A DNA stretch of 63,623 bases, from assembly GCA_944382875.1 (NCBI GenBank), contig CALWNQ010000015.1, forward strand, positions 1-63,623, given 5' to 3'. The notes beneath the pieces are model-generated. The model saw nothing but the letters and a program-made list of their open reading frames with translations, had not been told where the DNA came from and searched no databases. The DNA is from an uncultured Clostridia bacterium (GTDB lineage: Bacteria > Bacillota > Clostridia > Oscillospirales > Ruminococcaceae). Shown here piece by piece: positions 26,434 to 35,907 of the stretch. A program made the translations under genes and the position numbers. Within the stretch, counting starts at the first letter, position 1. Each line of letters opens with the position of its first letter.

Positions 26434-28554
26434 ATGAGCGTATCCATCGAGATTGACGGCAGGAAGATTCAAGCGGAAGAAGGCATGAACCTGCTGGAAG
26501 CCGCTTTGCAAAACGGCGTGTACATCCCGCATTTGTGCCACCATCCGGATTTGCCCGACATTGGCTCCTGTCGGCTGTGCATCGTGGAGGTGGAGGGAAT
26601 GGAAGGCGTACACCCTTCCTGCAAACTCCAGGTAAAAGAGGGTATGAAGGTTACCACCAACAGTGAGAAGATCGCGCCGCTTCGGAAACTGGCTATGGAA
26701 CTGCTGTTGGCGGCTCATCCGGAGGACTGCTCCACCTGTCCCAAATACGGACGGTGTGAATTGCAGACCTTGATTCAGTACATGGGTGTTTCCGCTACCC
26801 GGATGAATACCCGGATCAAAGGTTTCCCCCAGAATGACAAAAACCCTCTGCTGATTCACGACATGAACCGCTGTGTCTTGTGTGGACGGTGCGTCCGTGC
26901 CTGCAACGATTTGCGGGGTGTGGGCGCTTTGCAGTACAATAAGAAAGACCTGGAAACCTATGTGGGAACCCTCCACGACAAGCTCCTCAAAGACGCGGAC
27001 TGCCGGTTCTGCGGAGCCTGCGCCGAGGTGTGCCCCACCGGAACCATTCGGGATATGATCGAATTTACTCCCATTGAGAAAAAGGATACCCTGATCCCCT
27101 GTCAGGCCACCTGTCCGGCGCACACCGATGTGCCCCGGTATGTGCGGTTTGTCAAGGAAGGGAAGTTCAGCGAAGCGGTGGCCGTGGTCCATGAAAAATT
27201 GCCGTTCCCGGAATGCCTGGGACGTGTCTGCGCCCATCCCTGTGAGAAAAAATGCCGCCGGGGAGATGTCAACGATCCCATTTCCATCCGCAACATCAAG
27301 CGTTACGCAGCAGAGCATGGAGACAATGAACTTTGGAAGAAAAACAGCAAGCATCTGCCGGCTACCGGTAAGAAGGTTTGCGTAGTAGGCGGTGGTCCTG
27401 CCGGCATGACAGCCGCTTATTATCTGGCAAAACAGGGACATGAAACAGTTTTGAAAGAGGCATATCCCACTCTGGGCGGACAGATGTCCTACGGAATCCC
27501 CGCCTACCGTCTGCCTCGTGAGGTTGTGGCAAAAGAAGCTGGATATTTGCAGGATGCCGGAGTAAAGGTAGAAACCAACTGCCGTGTCTCCGATTTTGTG
27601 GCTCTGACCAAAGATTATGACGCTGTATTGCTGGCGTTGGGCACCCACAAAGGCGTCAAGCTCCCCATGGAAGGCAACGACCTGCCAGGCGTTCTGGTAA
27701 ATACGGACTTTCTCCGCAACGCATCCATGGGAACCGATACCGGAATGGGCAAACGGGTTATCGTATTAGGTGGCGGCAACGTTGCCTTTGACTGTGCCCG
27801 CACCGCTCGCCGTCTGGGAGCCGAGGAAGTTCATCTGGCCTGCCTGGAAGCCCGGGAGAAAATGCTGGCCGATGAGGAAGAAATTAAGCAGGCCGGTGAG
27901 GAAGGCATCCAGATTCATCCTGCTCACACCTTTGAAGCCATTGTTGGAAACGGAAAGGTGGAAGGAGTCAGATTCTGCAACGTGAAATCCTTCACCTTTG
28001 ACGAAAACCGCCGAGCGATCATTGAAAAAGAAGAAAATTCGGAACATATTATCAATGCCGATACCGTTATTTTTGCCGTTGGACAGCGGACGGACATTAC
28101 CCCCGAGGCCGGATTGGATTTGGGCCGCGGAAACTCCATTGTGGTACAGCCGGACAGTCTGGAAACCAGTGTTCAGGGCATTTATGCCTGTGGCGACGCG
28201 GTGTACGGAACCCATACCGTTATTGAAGCGGTTGCCGCCGGACGGGAAGCTGCCAGCCAGATTGACAAAGCCTTGGGCGGCGATGGAGATATCAGCGAGC
28301 GGTTAGCTCCTGTGGAAATTCCCGACTCTTATATCGGAAAAACCCTGGGCTTCGGCGATTTGGAGCGCAAAGAGGAGTGCATCCGCGGCGCTGAGGACCG
28401 GTATCACGATTTCTGCCAGGTTAGCGCCGGTATTTCGGACAGCGACATTTGCGGGGAAGCGTCCCGTTGCCTGCAATGCGACCTTCGGTTCCAGATTACC
28501 GGACACCGCATTTGGAGCGATTACACTGAGGACAAGAAGGAGGCGGCAAAATGA
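26434..28554 (+). CDS. NuoG-like Fe-S/GltD-like FAD oxidoreductase fusion
   Basis: 706 residues. In order: a 2Fe-2S ferredoxin domain (C35, C46, C49, C63); a NuoG-type cluster ligand set (H95, C99, C102, C108); two 4Fe-4S clusters (C147/C150/C153/C157 and C190/C193/C196/C200); a GltD/DPYD-type cysteine domain (C223 to C274); FAD binding at VCVVGGGPAGMTAAYYLA (about 315-332); and an NAD(P)H site at VIVLGGGNVAFDCARTARRL. The C-terminus keeps the family motif GIYACGDAV. It resembles formate-dehydrogenase or NADH-dehydrogenase beta-type subunits that oxidise NAD(P)H or ferredoxin and pass electrons along a wire of clusters. It overlaps the next gene in ATGA, so the two proteins probably form one complex. 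Confidence 0.9.
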   Translation: MSVSIEIDGRKIQAEEGMNLLEAALQNGVYIPHLCHHPDLPDIGSCRLCIVEVEGMEGVHPSCKLQVKEGMKVTTNSEKIAPLRKLAMELLLAAHPEDCSTCPKYGRCELQTLIQYMGVSATRMNTRIKGFPQNDKNPLLIHDMNRCVLCGRCVRACNDLRGVGALQYNKKDLETYVGTLHDKLLKDADCRFCGACAEVCPTGTIRDMIEFTPIEKKDTLIPCQATCPAHTDVPRYVRFVKEGKFSEAVAVVHEKLPFPECLGRVCAHPCEKKCRRGDVNDPISIRNIKRYAAEHGDNELWKKNSKHLPATGKKVCVVGGGPAGMTAAYYLAKQGHETVLKEAYPTLGGQMSYGIPAYRLPREVVAKEAGYLQDAGVKVETNCRVSDFVALTKDYDAVLLALGTHKGVKLPMEGNDLPGVLVNTDFLRNASMGTDTGMGKRVIVLGGGNVAFDCARTARRLGAEEVHLACLEAREKMLADEEEIKQAGEEGIQIHPAHTFEAIVGNGKVEGVRFCNVKSFTFDENRRAIIEKEENSEHIINADTVIFAVGQRTDITPEAGLDLGRGNSIVVQPDSLETSVQGIYACGDAVYGTHTVIEAVAAGREAASQIDKALGGDGDISERLAPVEIPDSYIGKTLGFGDLERKEECIRGAEDRYHDFCQVSAGISDSDICGEASRCLQCDLRFQITGHRIWSDYTEDKKEAAK

Positions 28555-31283
28555 GCCTGTTACAGAACAATACCGAAGCCTTGAACCGGCTGCGCCGCTG
28601 TCCCAAGGAAGAATTGGAAACGATTTTCGGGACAATGGAGCCGGTAAACGGCGCCGTGGTGGGCGCTTTGTATAACGCGGACACCGAAGGAATGAAAAAC
28701 ATCCTGCTCCATGCCAATCCCGCCGGAATGATCGCCGGCTTAAAGATCGCGGCGCTGCTCACTGGAGCCAAGGAAGCTCAATTGGTGATCAACTGCGACG
28801 TAAATCAACAGGAACTGGAAGCGGATGCCGGGATTGTAGAACTGCCTTTGACGATTACCCAGGCAGCGTTGGTCAACAAAATGCTTCACAAAAAGAACCG
28901 CCTGTTCCCGTTGGATACACTGGCTGCCATGGCGGACCGGTTGCTGGGGAACACTCCGGGGCTGCTGTTGGCTTTGGATAGTGAAACGCCTGTGGAAGCG
29001 AATCCCGCTCAAACTGTTTGGGAATTTACCGGAGAGTGCAAGGGGGTTCTGGCAGACCACCGTTTTTACGCCCCTCAGGAACTTCAGAATCTGACTTTGG
29101 AACAGTTAAACAGCCGTTCCGGCGTCATTCGCCGCCTCACTGACCGGGATTGCCCGGTGGACGGCGCGAAAAAGGAAATCCTCACCCTGCGGCAAAAGAG
29201 CTGCGGTAAATGCACCTTCTGCCGGGAAGGATTATACCAGCTGGCGGAAATTTTTGAGAATGTCTCCAATGGCCGGGCAAAACCCGCCGATTTGGATTTG
29301 GCAAAGGAAATCGGGGAGGCCATGACCATTTCCTGCAACTGCACGTTGGGCGAGGAAGCCGCTTTGCCGGTTCTTTCCGCCATGACCGCTTTTGAGGCGG
29401 AAACCCAGGCGCATGTCCGCCGGAAAGAGTGCGCCGCCAACGCCTGTCTGGCTCTCACCCAATTTTATGTGGACCCGCAGCTTTGCAAAGGCAGCGGCGC
29501 CTGCATCGGGGTTTGTCCTGCCAAATGTATTGAAGGCGGCGAAGGTTTGGTTTCGGTCATTGATAACTTTGACTGCACTCGCTGCGGAAAATGTCTGGAA
29601 GTCTGTGAAAATGGCGCCATTAAACGCGTGTCCGGACGTCTGCCCAAGCTGCCGGATTCTCCTATTCCGGTGAAAGGCGCGAAACCTGCTGTATCGGTGG
29701 AGGAAAATACCGTTTACTGTCCCATGAAGCGCAAACGTGTCTTTGTCCAGCCGGCAAAGACCGCCCCTGTGGAAGAAAAAACCGCGGAACCTGTAAAAGA
29801 GACAAAAATGACTGAGGTGAAAATTATGAAAACCATGGAAACAGATGTTGTCATTGTTGCCGGCGGTCCTGCCGGTCTGGCTGCTGCCATTACCGTAGGC
29901 GAGCACGGACTCAAATCCATTATTCTGGAAAAATCCAGCGCAACCGGCGGCGCCGCTAATATGGGTATGGGACCTCTTGGCATTGATACCAAGATTCAGA
30001 AGGCGGCTTTCAATAACCTGAGCGTGGACAAAGCCATCCAGATGCACATGGAATACACCCATTACCGGGTAGACGAGGATCTGGTGCAAACCTATTTCCA
30101 CAAGAGCGCCGATACCATCGAGTGGCTGGAAGAAATGGGCGTGGAATTTGCCGGTGCGTTCCGTTACTTTAAGGAATCCGAAGCAACCTGGCACATTGTC
30201 AAGCCGGAAAACGGCGTCATCGGTCCCCGTGCCGCCAGCGCCATGGTGAAAGCTATGACCCAGCGGGCGAAAGAGTTAGGCAGCGAGATTCTGCTGGAAA
30301 CTGCCGCCACCTCCCTGATTACCGAAAATGGAAAAGTCTGCGGCGCTGTGGCTGTAGACAAAGACGGCAACGGTATCGAAGTCCAGGGGAAAGCAGTAGT
30401 CGTCGCCACTGGCGGCTTCGGCAATAATCCGGAAATGATTGAAAAAGAATTCGGCCTGCACATTGGCAAGGATTACTTCCCCTTCCGGATTCCCGGCATC
30501 ACCGGCGACGGCTTGAAGATGATGTGGGAAGTGGGCGCGGAGAAATTCGGCGCCAACATCGAAGCCATTTACCAGCTTCCCGACAACTTAAACTGGTTCC
30601 TGTTGGATGCGGTGCTCCGGCAGCCCAACCTGATGATTAACCAGTTGGGCGACCGTTTCATGAACGAAGGCGACCTGGGCAACACCACCTACGCCGGCAA
30701 CGCTCTGGCTTTGCAGCCCGGCAACTACGCCTACTGCATCATGGACGAAGGTATCCTCAAGGAATACAAGAAAAACGGTCCCGATATTGTGGACATCGTT
30801 CATCCCGCCGAAGCATTCCTGGCCTTTGAAGGACAGGCGGCGCAGGCTGTGGAGCAGGGCTATGAAGCTTACTTTGAAGCCGAAACCGTGGAAGAATTGG
30901 CTGGAAAACTGGGCATTGACCCGGAAAAACTCCAGGATACCATCGACGAATACAACGCCATGTGCCGGTGCGGTGTGGACAACAAATTCCACAAACCCCA
31001 GAAGTATCTGCATCCCATTACCGGCAAAGGCAAATACCTGGTAGGCAAATACTACCTGGGCGCTTACGGCACCGTAGGCGGCGTCCGCGTCAACAAGTAC
31101 TGCGAAGTGCTGGATAAGAACCATATGCCTATTGAAGGGCTGTACAGCGCCGGTTCCGACGCCAACACCATCTATGGTGACAGCTATAACTTTACACTTC
31201 CTGGCAATTCCATGGGATTTGCCGTCAACACCGGACGGATTGCCGGTGAAAGCATCGCCCAGTATATTGCTGATTGCCAGTAA
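28551..31283 (+). CDS. Fusion of NuoF-type Fe-S region, 2x4Fe-4S ferredoxin and fumarate-reductase-like flavoprotein
   Basis: 910 residues. Residues 1-200 match no FMN/NADH-binding domain I can recognise, although NuoF-like proteins normally carry one there. Residues 217-265 show the NuoF cluster motif SCGKCTFCREG with C264 further on. Residues 312-352 hold eight ferredoxin cysteines. After a linker (about 365-428) comes a complete FAD-binding reductase of the fumarate/urocanate reductase type: VVIVAGGPAGLAAAITVG, then GGAANMGMGPLG, and the C-terminal YSAGSDANTIYGDSYNFTLP. The flavin part probably reduces a C=C bond with electrons received from the 706-residue partner. An internal ribosome site at 29814 could also yield the flavoprotein alone. 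Confidence 0.9.
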   Translation: MSLLQNNTEALNRLRRCPKEELETIFGTMEPVNGAVVGALYNADTEGMKNILLHANPAGMIAGLKIAALLTGAKEAQLVINCDVNQQELEADAGIVELPLTITQAALVNKMLHKKNRLFPLDTLAAMADRLLGNTPGLLLALDSETPVEANPAQTVWEFTGECKGVLADHRFYAPQELQNLTLEQLNSRSGVIRRLTDRDCPVDGAKKEILTLRQKSCGKCTFCREGLYQLAEIFENVSNGRAKPADLDLAKEIGEAMTISCNCTLGEEAALPVLSAMTAFEAETQAHVRRKECAANACLALTQFYVDPQLCKGSGACIGVCPAKCIEGGEGLVSVIDNFDCTRCGKCLEVCENGAIKRVSGRLPKLPDSPIPVKGAKPAVSVEENTVYCPMKRKRVFVQPAKTAPVEEKTAEPVKETKMTEVKIMKTMETDVVIVAGGPAGLAAAITVGEHGLKSIILEKSSATGGAANMGMGPLGIDTKIQKAAFNNLSVDKAIQMHMEYTHYRVDEDLVQTYFHKSADTIEWLEEMGVEFAGAFRYFKESEATWHIVKPENGVIGPRAASAMVKAMTQRAKELGSEILLETAATSLITENGKVCGAVAVDKDGNGIEVQGKAVVVATGGFGNNPEMIEKEFGLHIGKDYFPFRIPGITGDGLKMMWEVGAEKFGANIEAIYQLPDNLNWFLLDAVLRQPNLMINQLGDRFMNEGDLGNTTYAGNALALQPGNYAYCIMDEGILKEYKKNGPDIVDIVHPAEAFLAFEGQAAQAVEQGYEAYFEAETVEELAGKLGIDPEKLQDTIDEYNAMCRCGVDNKFHKPQKYLHPITGKGKYLVGKYYLGAYGTVGGVRVNKYCEVLDKNHMPIEGLYSAGSDANTIYGDSYNFTLPGNSMGFAVNTGRIAGESIAQYIADCQ
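29814..29828 (+). promoter_or_regulatory. Internal ribosome binding site and start codon inside the 910-residue fusion gene
   Basis: GAGGTG at 29814-29819 stands 6 nt before ATG 29826, in frame at codon 426, exactly at the boundary between the linker and the FAD reductase domain. A start here would give a 485-residue free-standing flavoprotein. It may be a relic of two once-separate genes or an active second start. Confidence 0.55.
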
Positions 31284-31294
31284 GGAAGATGTTC

Positions 31295-31813
31295 ATGATC
31301 AAAAAATCAGAAACTTTGACATTGGCTCTCTGTATCGCGCTGCTGCCGCCTATTTGGTCGGTGGCGGCGACTTATCTCAACTTCACAACTGTAGCTGTGG
31401 CGTTGATTTGCGCCGGATTATGCGCTGCAAACGGGGATAAAGCCTCAGACGCAGTGCGGATTTCCATTGGCTTTTTGCTGGGAGATTTCTGGGCGTGGCT
31501 GGCGATTTGGATTATGGACATTTTGCCATGGAATCCGGATGCGGAACTGTTTGGCACCCTGTTTCTGTTAGGCGGTCTGGCAGTTATTCTGTCTTCTTTG
31601 GCTCCCAAATGGATTTTCTGTCCGGCGTGGCTGTGTGGTTGGGCCGTTGGACTCACGATTATGGCTCCGGGAGGCTTTTCGGAGATTGGCAGCCTTCCGT
31701 TTCAGATTGGAGCAGCCATGTTGGTAGGCGTCTGGTATGTGGGAGTATTTCTCAATCTTGTGCGGAACTGGATGCTCCGGCTTTTGTCCAAAGGCCGGAA
31801 ATCGGAAAGGTAG
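31295..31813 (+). CDS. DUF1097-like membrane protein
   Basis: 172 residues with five hydrophobic helices (about 7-24, 27-45, 55-76, 84-101 and 110-150). The pattern CIALLPPIWSVAATYLNF at the start resembles the DUF1097 family of small inner-membrane proteins of unknown function. ATG 31295 follows TAAGGAAGATGTTC; ATG 31289 sits too close to that ribosome site. It lies in the operon between the flavoprotein fusion and the PhlG-like hydrolase, so a role in substrate passage is possible but unproven. Confidence 0.7.
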   Translation: MIKKSETLTLALCIALLPPIWSVAATYLNFTTVAVALICAGLCAANGDKASDAVRISIGFLLGDFWAWLAIWIMDILPWNPDAELFGTLFLLGGLAVILSSLAPKWIFCPAWLCGWAVGLTIMAPGGFSEIGSLPFQIGAAMLVGVWYVGVFLNLVRNWMLRLLSKGRKSER

Positions 31814-31821
31814 GGATCTTT

Positions 31822-32616
31822 ATGGGCAAAAAAGTTGGGGTGAGCCGGGAGGAAATGGCTCTCGGGTATTACAAATATTTTGAGCAGCCGCTGGCTCCCA
31901 TTCCAGCGGAAAAGCTGGCTGTTTTGGAAAAAGGTCCGTCGGAAGTTCCGGCGGTTCCCTTTGTGGAACGAAACCTTTTTTTAAGCGGGAACGACAGAGA
32001 ATACTGCCAAATCGGTTATGGCGTTGCGCCGGATGGAACCGGATTTGTCTGCAATCAGACCTATATGCCCGGCGTCACCGGCGAGATGCTGGACTGGTGG
32101 TTCCCATGGCACAGCGTTGGTTCCGACCTGCGCTACAAAATCTGGGACCCGGAGGACCATTATTTTGCACGGGCAAATCGGGTGGATTATGTCTGCGATC
32201 CTTCTGTCCCTATGAACCAGAAAACCTGGGGCGTTGACCACTATATCATGGAAGATGTGGGACCTGGCCCGGATTTTCTAAAGCTCTGCTTTAAGAGTCC
32301 GTCGGACTTCGGCTATGACCCGGCTATTGTGGGAACAGACGCCTGCCAGTCCATGGTATGCGCCATTGGGGAAGGCGGTTGTCCTGCCGCCATGACTCAC
32401 AAGTGGGTGCCGTATCAGGACGGCGTGCTGTTTACTTCCCGGTTCTGGATTGGCTTTGGATTGGTAGACGGGGAGTATCGGAAAATCCTGCCGGAAGGGG
32501 TGCGTCTACCGGATTTTGTCCCTAAGGGATTGTTTGCGCATAATATCAAGGAGTTCAGCAACCTGGCGGCAATTCTGCCGGAAGTATGGAAGGAATACGG
32601 GACTCTCTCTCTTTAA
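31822..32616 (+). CDS. DAPG/phloretin hydrolase family protein (PhlG-like C-C hydrolase)
   Basis: 264 residues. The family cleaves an acyl group from an acylated phloroglucinol ring (2,4-diacetylphloroglucinol in PhlG, phloretin in gut Eubacterium) using zinc. Family-like segments here are DWWFPWHSVGSDLRYKIWDP (91-110), IMEDVGPGPDFLKLCF (142-157) and MTHKWVPYQDGVLFTSRFWI (191-210). H97, E144 and H193 are the likeliest metal ligands. No signal peptide. Start ATG is 8 nt after the DUF1097 stop, with AAAGGTAGGGATCTTT before it. It closes the operon at a strong terminator. Family assignment is from motif memory, and the exact substrate is unknown. Confidence 0.75.
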   Translation: MGKKVGVSREEMALGYYKYFEQPLAPIPAEKLAVLEKGPSEVPAVPFVERNLFLSGNDREYCQIGYGVAPDGTGFVCNQTYMPGVTGEMLDWWFPWHSVGSDLRYKIWDPEDHYFARANRVDYVCDPSVPMNQKTWGVDHYIMEDVGPGPDFLKLCFKSPSDFGYDPAIVGTDACQSMVCAIGEGGCPAAMTHKWVPYQDGVLFTSRFWIGFGLVDGEYRKILPEGVRLPDFVPKGLFAHNIKEFSNLAAILPEVWKEYGTLSL

Positions 32617-32670
32617 AAATAAACAACAGCCTGTCTGTGCGATTTCCGAAAGACAGGCTGTTGTTTATTT
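32617..32670. terminator. Bidirectional terminator
   Basis: A 20-bp stem: AAATAAACAACAGCCTGTCT pairs with AGACAGGCTGTTGTTTATTT. It separates the convergent hydrolase and amidohydrolase genes. Confidence 0.95.
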
Positions 32671-32682
32671 TGGTAAATCTGG

Positions 32683-33498
32683 TTATTCTGCTTCCCCAAG
32701 GATTACACGCGCAAAGTTTTTCCACAAGATTTTTTCCCGCATGTCGGGAGGAAGCTCCAAAGAATTGAAACGTTCCAGTTCAGCTTGATGCGTCCACATG
32801 GGGAAGTCTGTTCCAAAGAAGAAGCGGTCTTCACCAAAACGTTCAAAAAATTTCCAAGCGTCTTCCTTTGATAAAGCAAACAGGGAACTGGAGGTATCCA
32901 TGTAAATATTCGGTGCTTCATAGACCTCCAGAGCCTCTTTCCATTGGGAATACCCGCCAAAATGAGCGGCGATGCAGGTGAGGTGCGGAAAACGTTCCGC
33001 CACCTTTTCCATCCGGTGTGGTGCAGAGAAATCATACCGCTTGTCTCCAGTGTGGAATAGGATTGCCAGTTTTCCTTCCGCCATGCGGTAAATCTCCATC
33101 GCGCGGTCATCATCAATATGGAATTTCTGAAAATCCGGGTGAAGTTTTAACCCATAATAGCCCCGTTTGAGGATTCGTTCCATTTCTTCTTCCAGCCCCT
33201 CCATTTCCGGATGCAAGGTTGCAAACGGGACAAACTCCGGATGTTCCTGATATTCTGCCCAGATGAAATCGTTGATGGCTTGAACCTGTCCCGGGCGAGT
33301 TGCTGTGGAACAGACCAGATAGCGTTCGACACCAATTTGTTTGCCGCTTTCCAGCAAAGCTTCTGCCGTGCCGTTGCCGTCGTGCATGGCGAGATCGTAA
33401 AAATCCCCGATCGATGCGACAGCCTTTGCCGCAATTTTTTTGGGGAATATATGTGCGTGTGCGTCAATAATCCGTTCTTTCTCCAATGTGTTTCCCAT
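32683..33498 (-). CDS. Amidohydrolase-2 family metal-dependent hydrolase or decarboxylase
   Basis: 271 residues. TIM-barrel signatures: the N-terminal metal motif DAHAHIF (12-18), GLKLHPDFQKF near 115-125, an HTGD motif near 150, AAHFGGYSQW near 184-193 and the late RFFFGTDFPMW near 231-241 with the metal-site aspartate. The group includes gamma-resorcylate and ACMS decarboxylases and lactonases, so it can act on aromatic or lactone intermediates. ATG 33498 is preceded very closely by AAGG; a TTG 15 nt downstream has better spacing. It has its own promoter at 33541-33569 and faces away from the glycyl radical operon. Confidence 0.85.
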   Translation of the reverse strand: MGNTLEKERIIDAHAHIFPKKIAAKAVASIGDFYDLAMHDGNGTAEALLESGKQIGVERYLVCSTATRPGQVQAINDFIWAEYQEHPEFVPFATLHPEMEGLEEEMERILKRGYYGLKLHPDFQKFHIDDDRAMEIYRMAEGKLAILFHTGDKRYDFSAPHRMEKVAERFPHLTCIAAHFGGYSQWKEALEVYEAPNIYMDTSSSLFALSKEDAWKFFERFGEDRFFFGTDFPMWTHQAELERFNSLELPPDMREKILWKNFARVILGEAE

Positions 33499-33540
33499 CC
33501 TTATGAGAATAAAATTCTTTAAAATATAATGTTACAGACA

Positions 33541-33569
33541 ATTATACAATACCTATTGATTTTTTTCAA
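33541..33569 (-). promoter_or_regulatory. Promoter of the amidohydrolase gene
   Basis: On the minus strand: TTGAAA, 17-bp spacer, TATAAT, about 45 nt before the start codon. The whole 33499-33801 gap is A/T-rich and holds only this promoter and the divergent one at 33700. Confidence 0.8.
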
Positions 33570-33699
33570 CTTATATTTTCACAAGAATGAATTTAAAAAA
33601 ATCGGAAAAGCTGGTTATTTTGTTGAGCGGTTTAAAATACATTTTATTTTCAAAAATTAAAGCAGCACAGTTCCTGTCAGATAGGGCAAAAACAAATGG

Positions 33700-33728
33700 T
33701 TGAAAAGCAAATTTTTGTATGATATAAT
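33700..33728 (+). promoter_or_regulatory. Promoter of the glycyl radical enzyme operon
   Basis: TTGAAA, 17-bp spacer, TATAAT, with TG at the extended -10 position (TGATATAAT). About 75 nt before the start codon, leaving room for a short leader. Confidence 0.85.
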
Positions 33729-33801
33729 AAAAACAATATATTTCTAATGACAACTGTTTTCAATAACACATAATTCCCAATAAATGCGGGAGGGTGCTGA
33801 C

Positions 33802-35907
33802 ATGAAGAAAGAATATCTGGACCGAATTGAAAATCTGCGGCAAAAAGCCCTTTGTCCCGCCATTAATTTCAGCCGGTTCCACATTGATTTTTATGACCAT
33901 TATTTGCAGAATGTCGGGGACTGCGGAAAGGTATCCGCTTATGCCGAAGCGGTAACCTACGCATTTCAGCGGATTGTGCCGGTCATTGACGATGGGGAGT
34001 TAATCGTTGGAAAATGCGGGGATGTTCCGTTTACGGAGGAAGAGGCGAAGCATTATGAGAAGATCAGCGCTCAGGCTTCTCAGGTAATCGAGATGATGGG
34101 GCAGGATTCCCACATGGCGATTGATTACGATTTGCTTTTACAACAGGGAATTTTGGGGGTTATGGAAAGCGTAAAAAACCGCCGTCTTGCTGCCCAGGAT
34201 GAGAAAAAAGCTGCCTATTATCTGTGCTGTGAAAAGGCGTTGGAGGCGGTGATTCAGCTGTCGGACCGGTATTCGGAATATGCGTACCGGCTGGCGGAAC
34301 AGTGCGCCGATCCGGAGAGAAAAAAGGAACTGCAAACCATTGGGGAAATTTGCAGCCGTGTCCCAAAATATCCGGCAGCCAGTTTTTATGAGGCGATTCA
34401 GTCGGTTCATTTCCTGACCTTCTGCTTGTCTTTAAATCCCCACAGGCTTTGCTGCCAGCAATATCAGCTGGGGCGTCCGGACCGATATTTATACCCCTAC
34501 TATCAAAAGGATATAGAAGCGGGAAGGCTGACGCCGGAATTTGCCCAGCTTTTGTTGGACTGCTTAGGAATTATCGTCAATCATCGGGTGGTACGGGGGT
34601 TATCCTCCGGGTGGATGGTTGGCGGCCGAGACCGTTACGGAAAGATTGTAGCCAATGAGTTGACCTACATGGGGATGCAGGTTGTGGACGATATTCGGTT
34701 GGTTTATCCAGCCGTTGGACTGTGCTATACCCGGGAAATGCCGGAGGATACCCTGAAACTGGCCTGTGAGATTCTGTCTCACGGAAGATCCCATCCCGCG
34801 ATTTTCAATGACGATATCATTTCCGCGGGACTGCGGGAATACGGCGTTCCGGAGGAGGAATGTCACGATTACATTCACAGCACCTGTGTGGAAATCACCC
34901 CCATTGGAGGCTCCAATATCTGGGTAGCCAGTCCGTATATCAATCTGCCTCAGATTTTACTGGACATTCTTCCGGAAGACTTAGAAGATTTTGATTCTCT
35001 CTGGGAGGAATACTGCCGTCGGCTGGCTCTTCGGATTCAAAAGGAATTTGAGGATATGAACCGTTACCGGGATACCCGGGCGGAAAAGAACTTAACGCCG
35101 CTTCTGTCCTGCTTTGTCCACAACTGTATGGAGCGGGGAGTGGACATTGAGGAAGGCGGCGCCAAATATAACTGGATTATGCCCAGCTTTGTGGGAATGG
35201 CCAATTTGGTGGACTCTTTCTATGTTCTGAAAAAAGTTGTTTTTGAGGAAAAGAAGCTTTCGCTGGCCCAGATGTCCGCCTTGCTGGACAGCAATTTCCA
35301 AAATCAGGAGGCACTGCGCCTGCATCTGCTCAACGATATTCCCAAGTATGGAAATGATATCGACGATGTGGACGCCCTCGCCCAGAAAATTGTGCATTTT
35401 ATCGTGGAAGAATGTAAAAAATACACGCCGTCCCTGCCTGGCGCCCGATTGGTACCCAGCGCGTTCTGCTACGTGATGCACGAAGCCTTTGGCGCGGAAA
35501 CAGGCGCCACGCCGGATGGACGTTTGGCGGGATTCCCCTTAGGGGATGGCTCCGGTCCCTGCCAGGGGAGAGAAATGTGCGGACCTACCGCCTCCATTCT
35601 TTCCAGCACCAAATGGTCCCATAAGGAGCTGATTGGCGGCATTGCCGTAAACATGAAATTTTCCAAGCGTGTCTTTTCGGAGGATTCCTTCCGGAAAATG
35701 ACCGCCTTGATTCAGACCTACATGGCGCGAGGCGGCTTTGAGCTGCAAATCAACGTGGTTGACAGTGAAACGCTCAAAAAAGCCCGGGAAAATCCGGAAC
35801 AGTATCAGGATTTAGTGGTGAGAATCGGCGGTTACAGCGATTATTTTGTCTGTCTCTCATCGAAAATGCAGGAGGAAGTCATGCTCCGCACGGAACATGA
35901 CCTGTAA
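33802..35907 (+). CDS. Glycyl radical enzyme of the pyruvate formate-lyase superfamily, substrate unknown
   Basis: 701 residues from ATG 33802, which follows GGGAGGGTGCTGAC; the in-frame ATG 33784 lies before that site. The active-site cysteine is C362 with E364 in [14 protein letters not shown], and the glycyl radical site is G677 in [11 protein letters not shown]. Both are expected for dehydratase- or lyase-type members that use Cys-X-Glu. The common motif is GCVE; here threonine replaces glycine. The length is about 100 residues short of PFL, CutC or glycerol dehydratase. It is oxygen-sensitive by nature, supporting an anaerobic host. The activase follows with a small overlap. Decarboxylation, dehydration or C-N/C-S cleavage are all possible; I do not assign a substrate. 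Confidence 0.9.
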   Translation: MKKEYLDRIENLRQKALCPAINFSRFHIDFYDHYLQNVGDCGKVSAYAEAVTYAFQRIVPVIDDGELIVGKCGDVPFTEEEAKHYEKISAQASQVIEMMGQDSHMAIDYDLLLQQGILGVMESVKNRRLAAQDEKKAAYYLCCEKALEAVIQLSDRYSEYAYRLAEQCADPERKKELQTIGEICSRVPKYPAASFYEAIQSVHFLTFCLSLNPHRLCCQQYQLGRPDRYLYPYYQKDIEAGRLTPEFAQLLLDCLGIIVNHRVVRGLSSGWMVGGRDRYGKIVANELTYMGMQVVDDIRLVYPAVGLCYTREMPEDTLKLACEILSHGRSHPAIFNDDIISAGLREYGVPEEECHDYIHSTCVEITPIGGSNIWVASPYINLPQILLDILPEDLEDFDSLWEEYCRRLALRIQKEFEDMNRYRDTRAEKNLTPLLSCFVHNCMERGVDIEEGGAKYNWIMPSFVGMANLVDSFYVLKKVVFEEKKLSLAQMSALLDSNFQNQEALRLHLLNDIPKYGNDIDDVDALAQKIVHFIVEECKKYTPSLPGARLVPSAFCYVMHEAFGAETGATPDGRLAGFPLGDGSGPCQGREMCGPTASILSSTKWSHKELIGGIAVNMKFSKRVFSEDSFRKMTALIQTYMARGGFELQINVVDSETLKKARENPEQYQDLVVRIGGYSDYFVCLSSKMQEEVMLRTEHDL

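Noticed and set aside
25789-27648. A 619-codon open frame on the minus strand across the flavodoxin and NuoG-like genes
   Set aside because: It is antisense to genes with clear domain motifs, has a low-complexity His/Phe/Gly-rich composition typical of shadow frames, and has no recognisable family.
33571-33753. Small minus-strand gene in the gap before the glycyl radical enzyme
   Set aside because: A/T-rich with no ribosome site, and it overlaps a strong plus-strand promoter.
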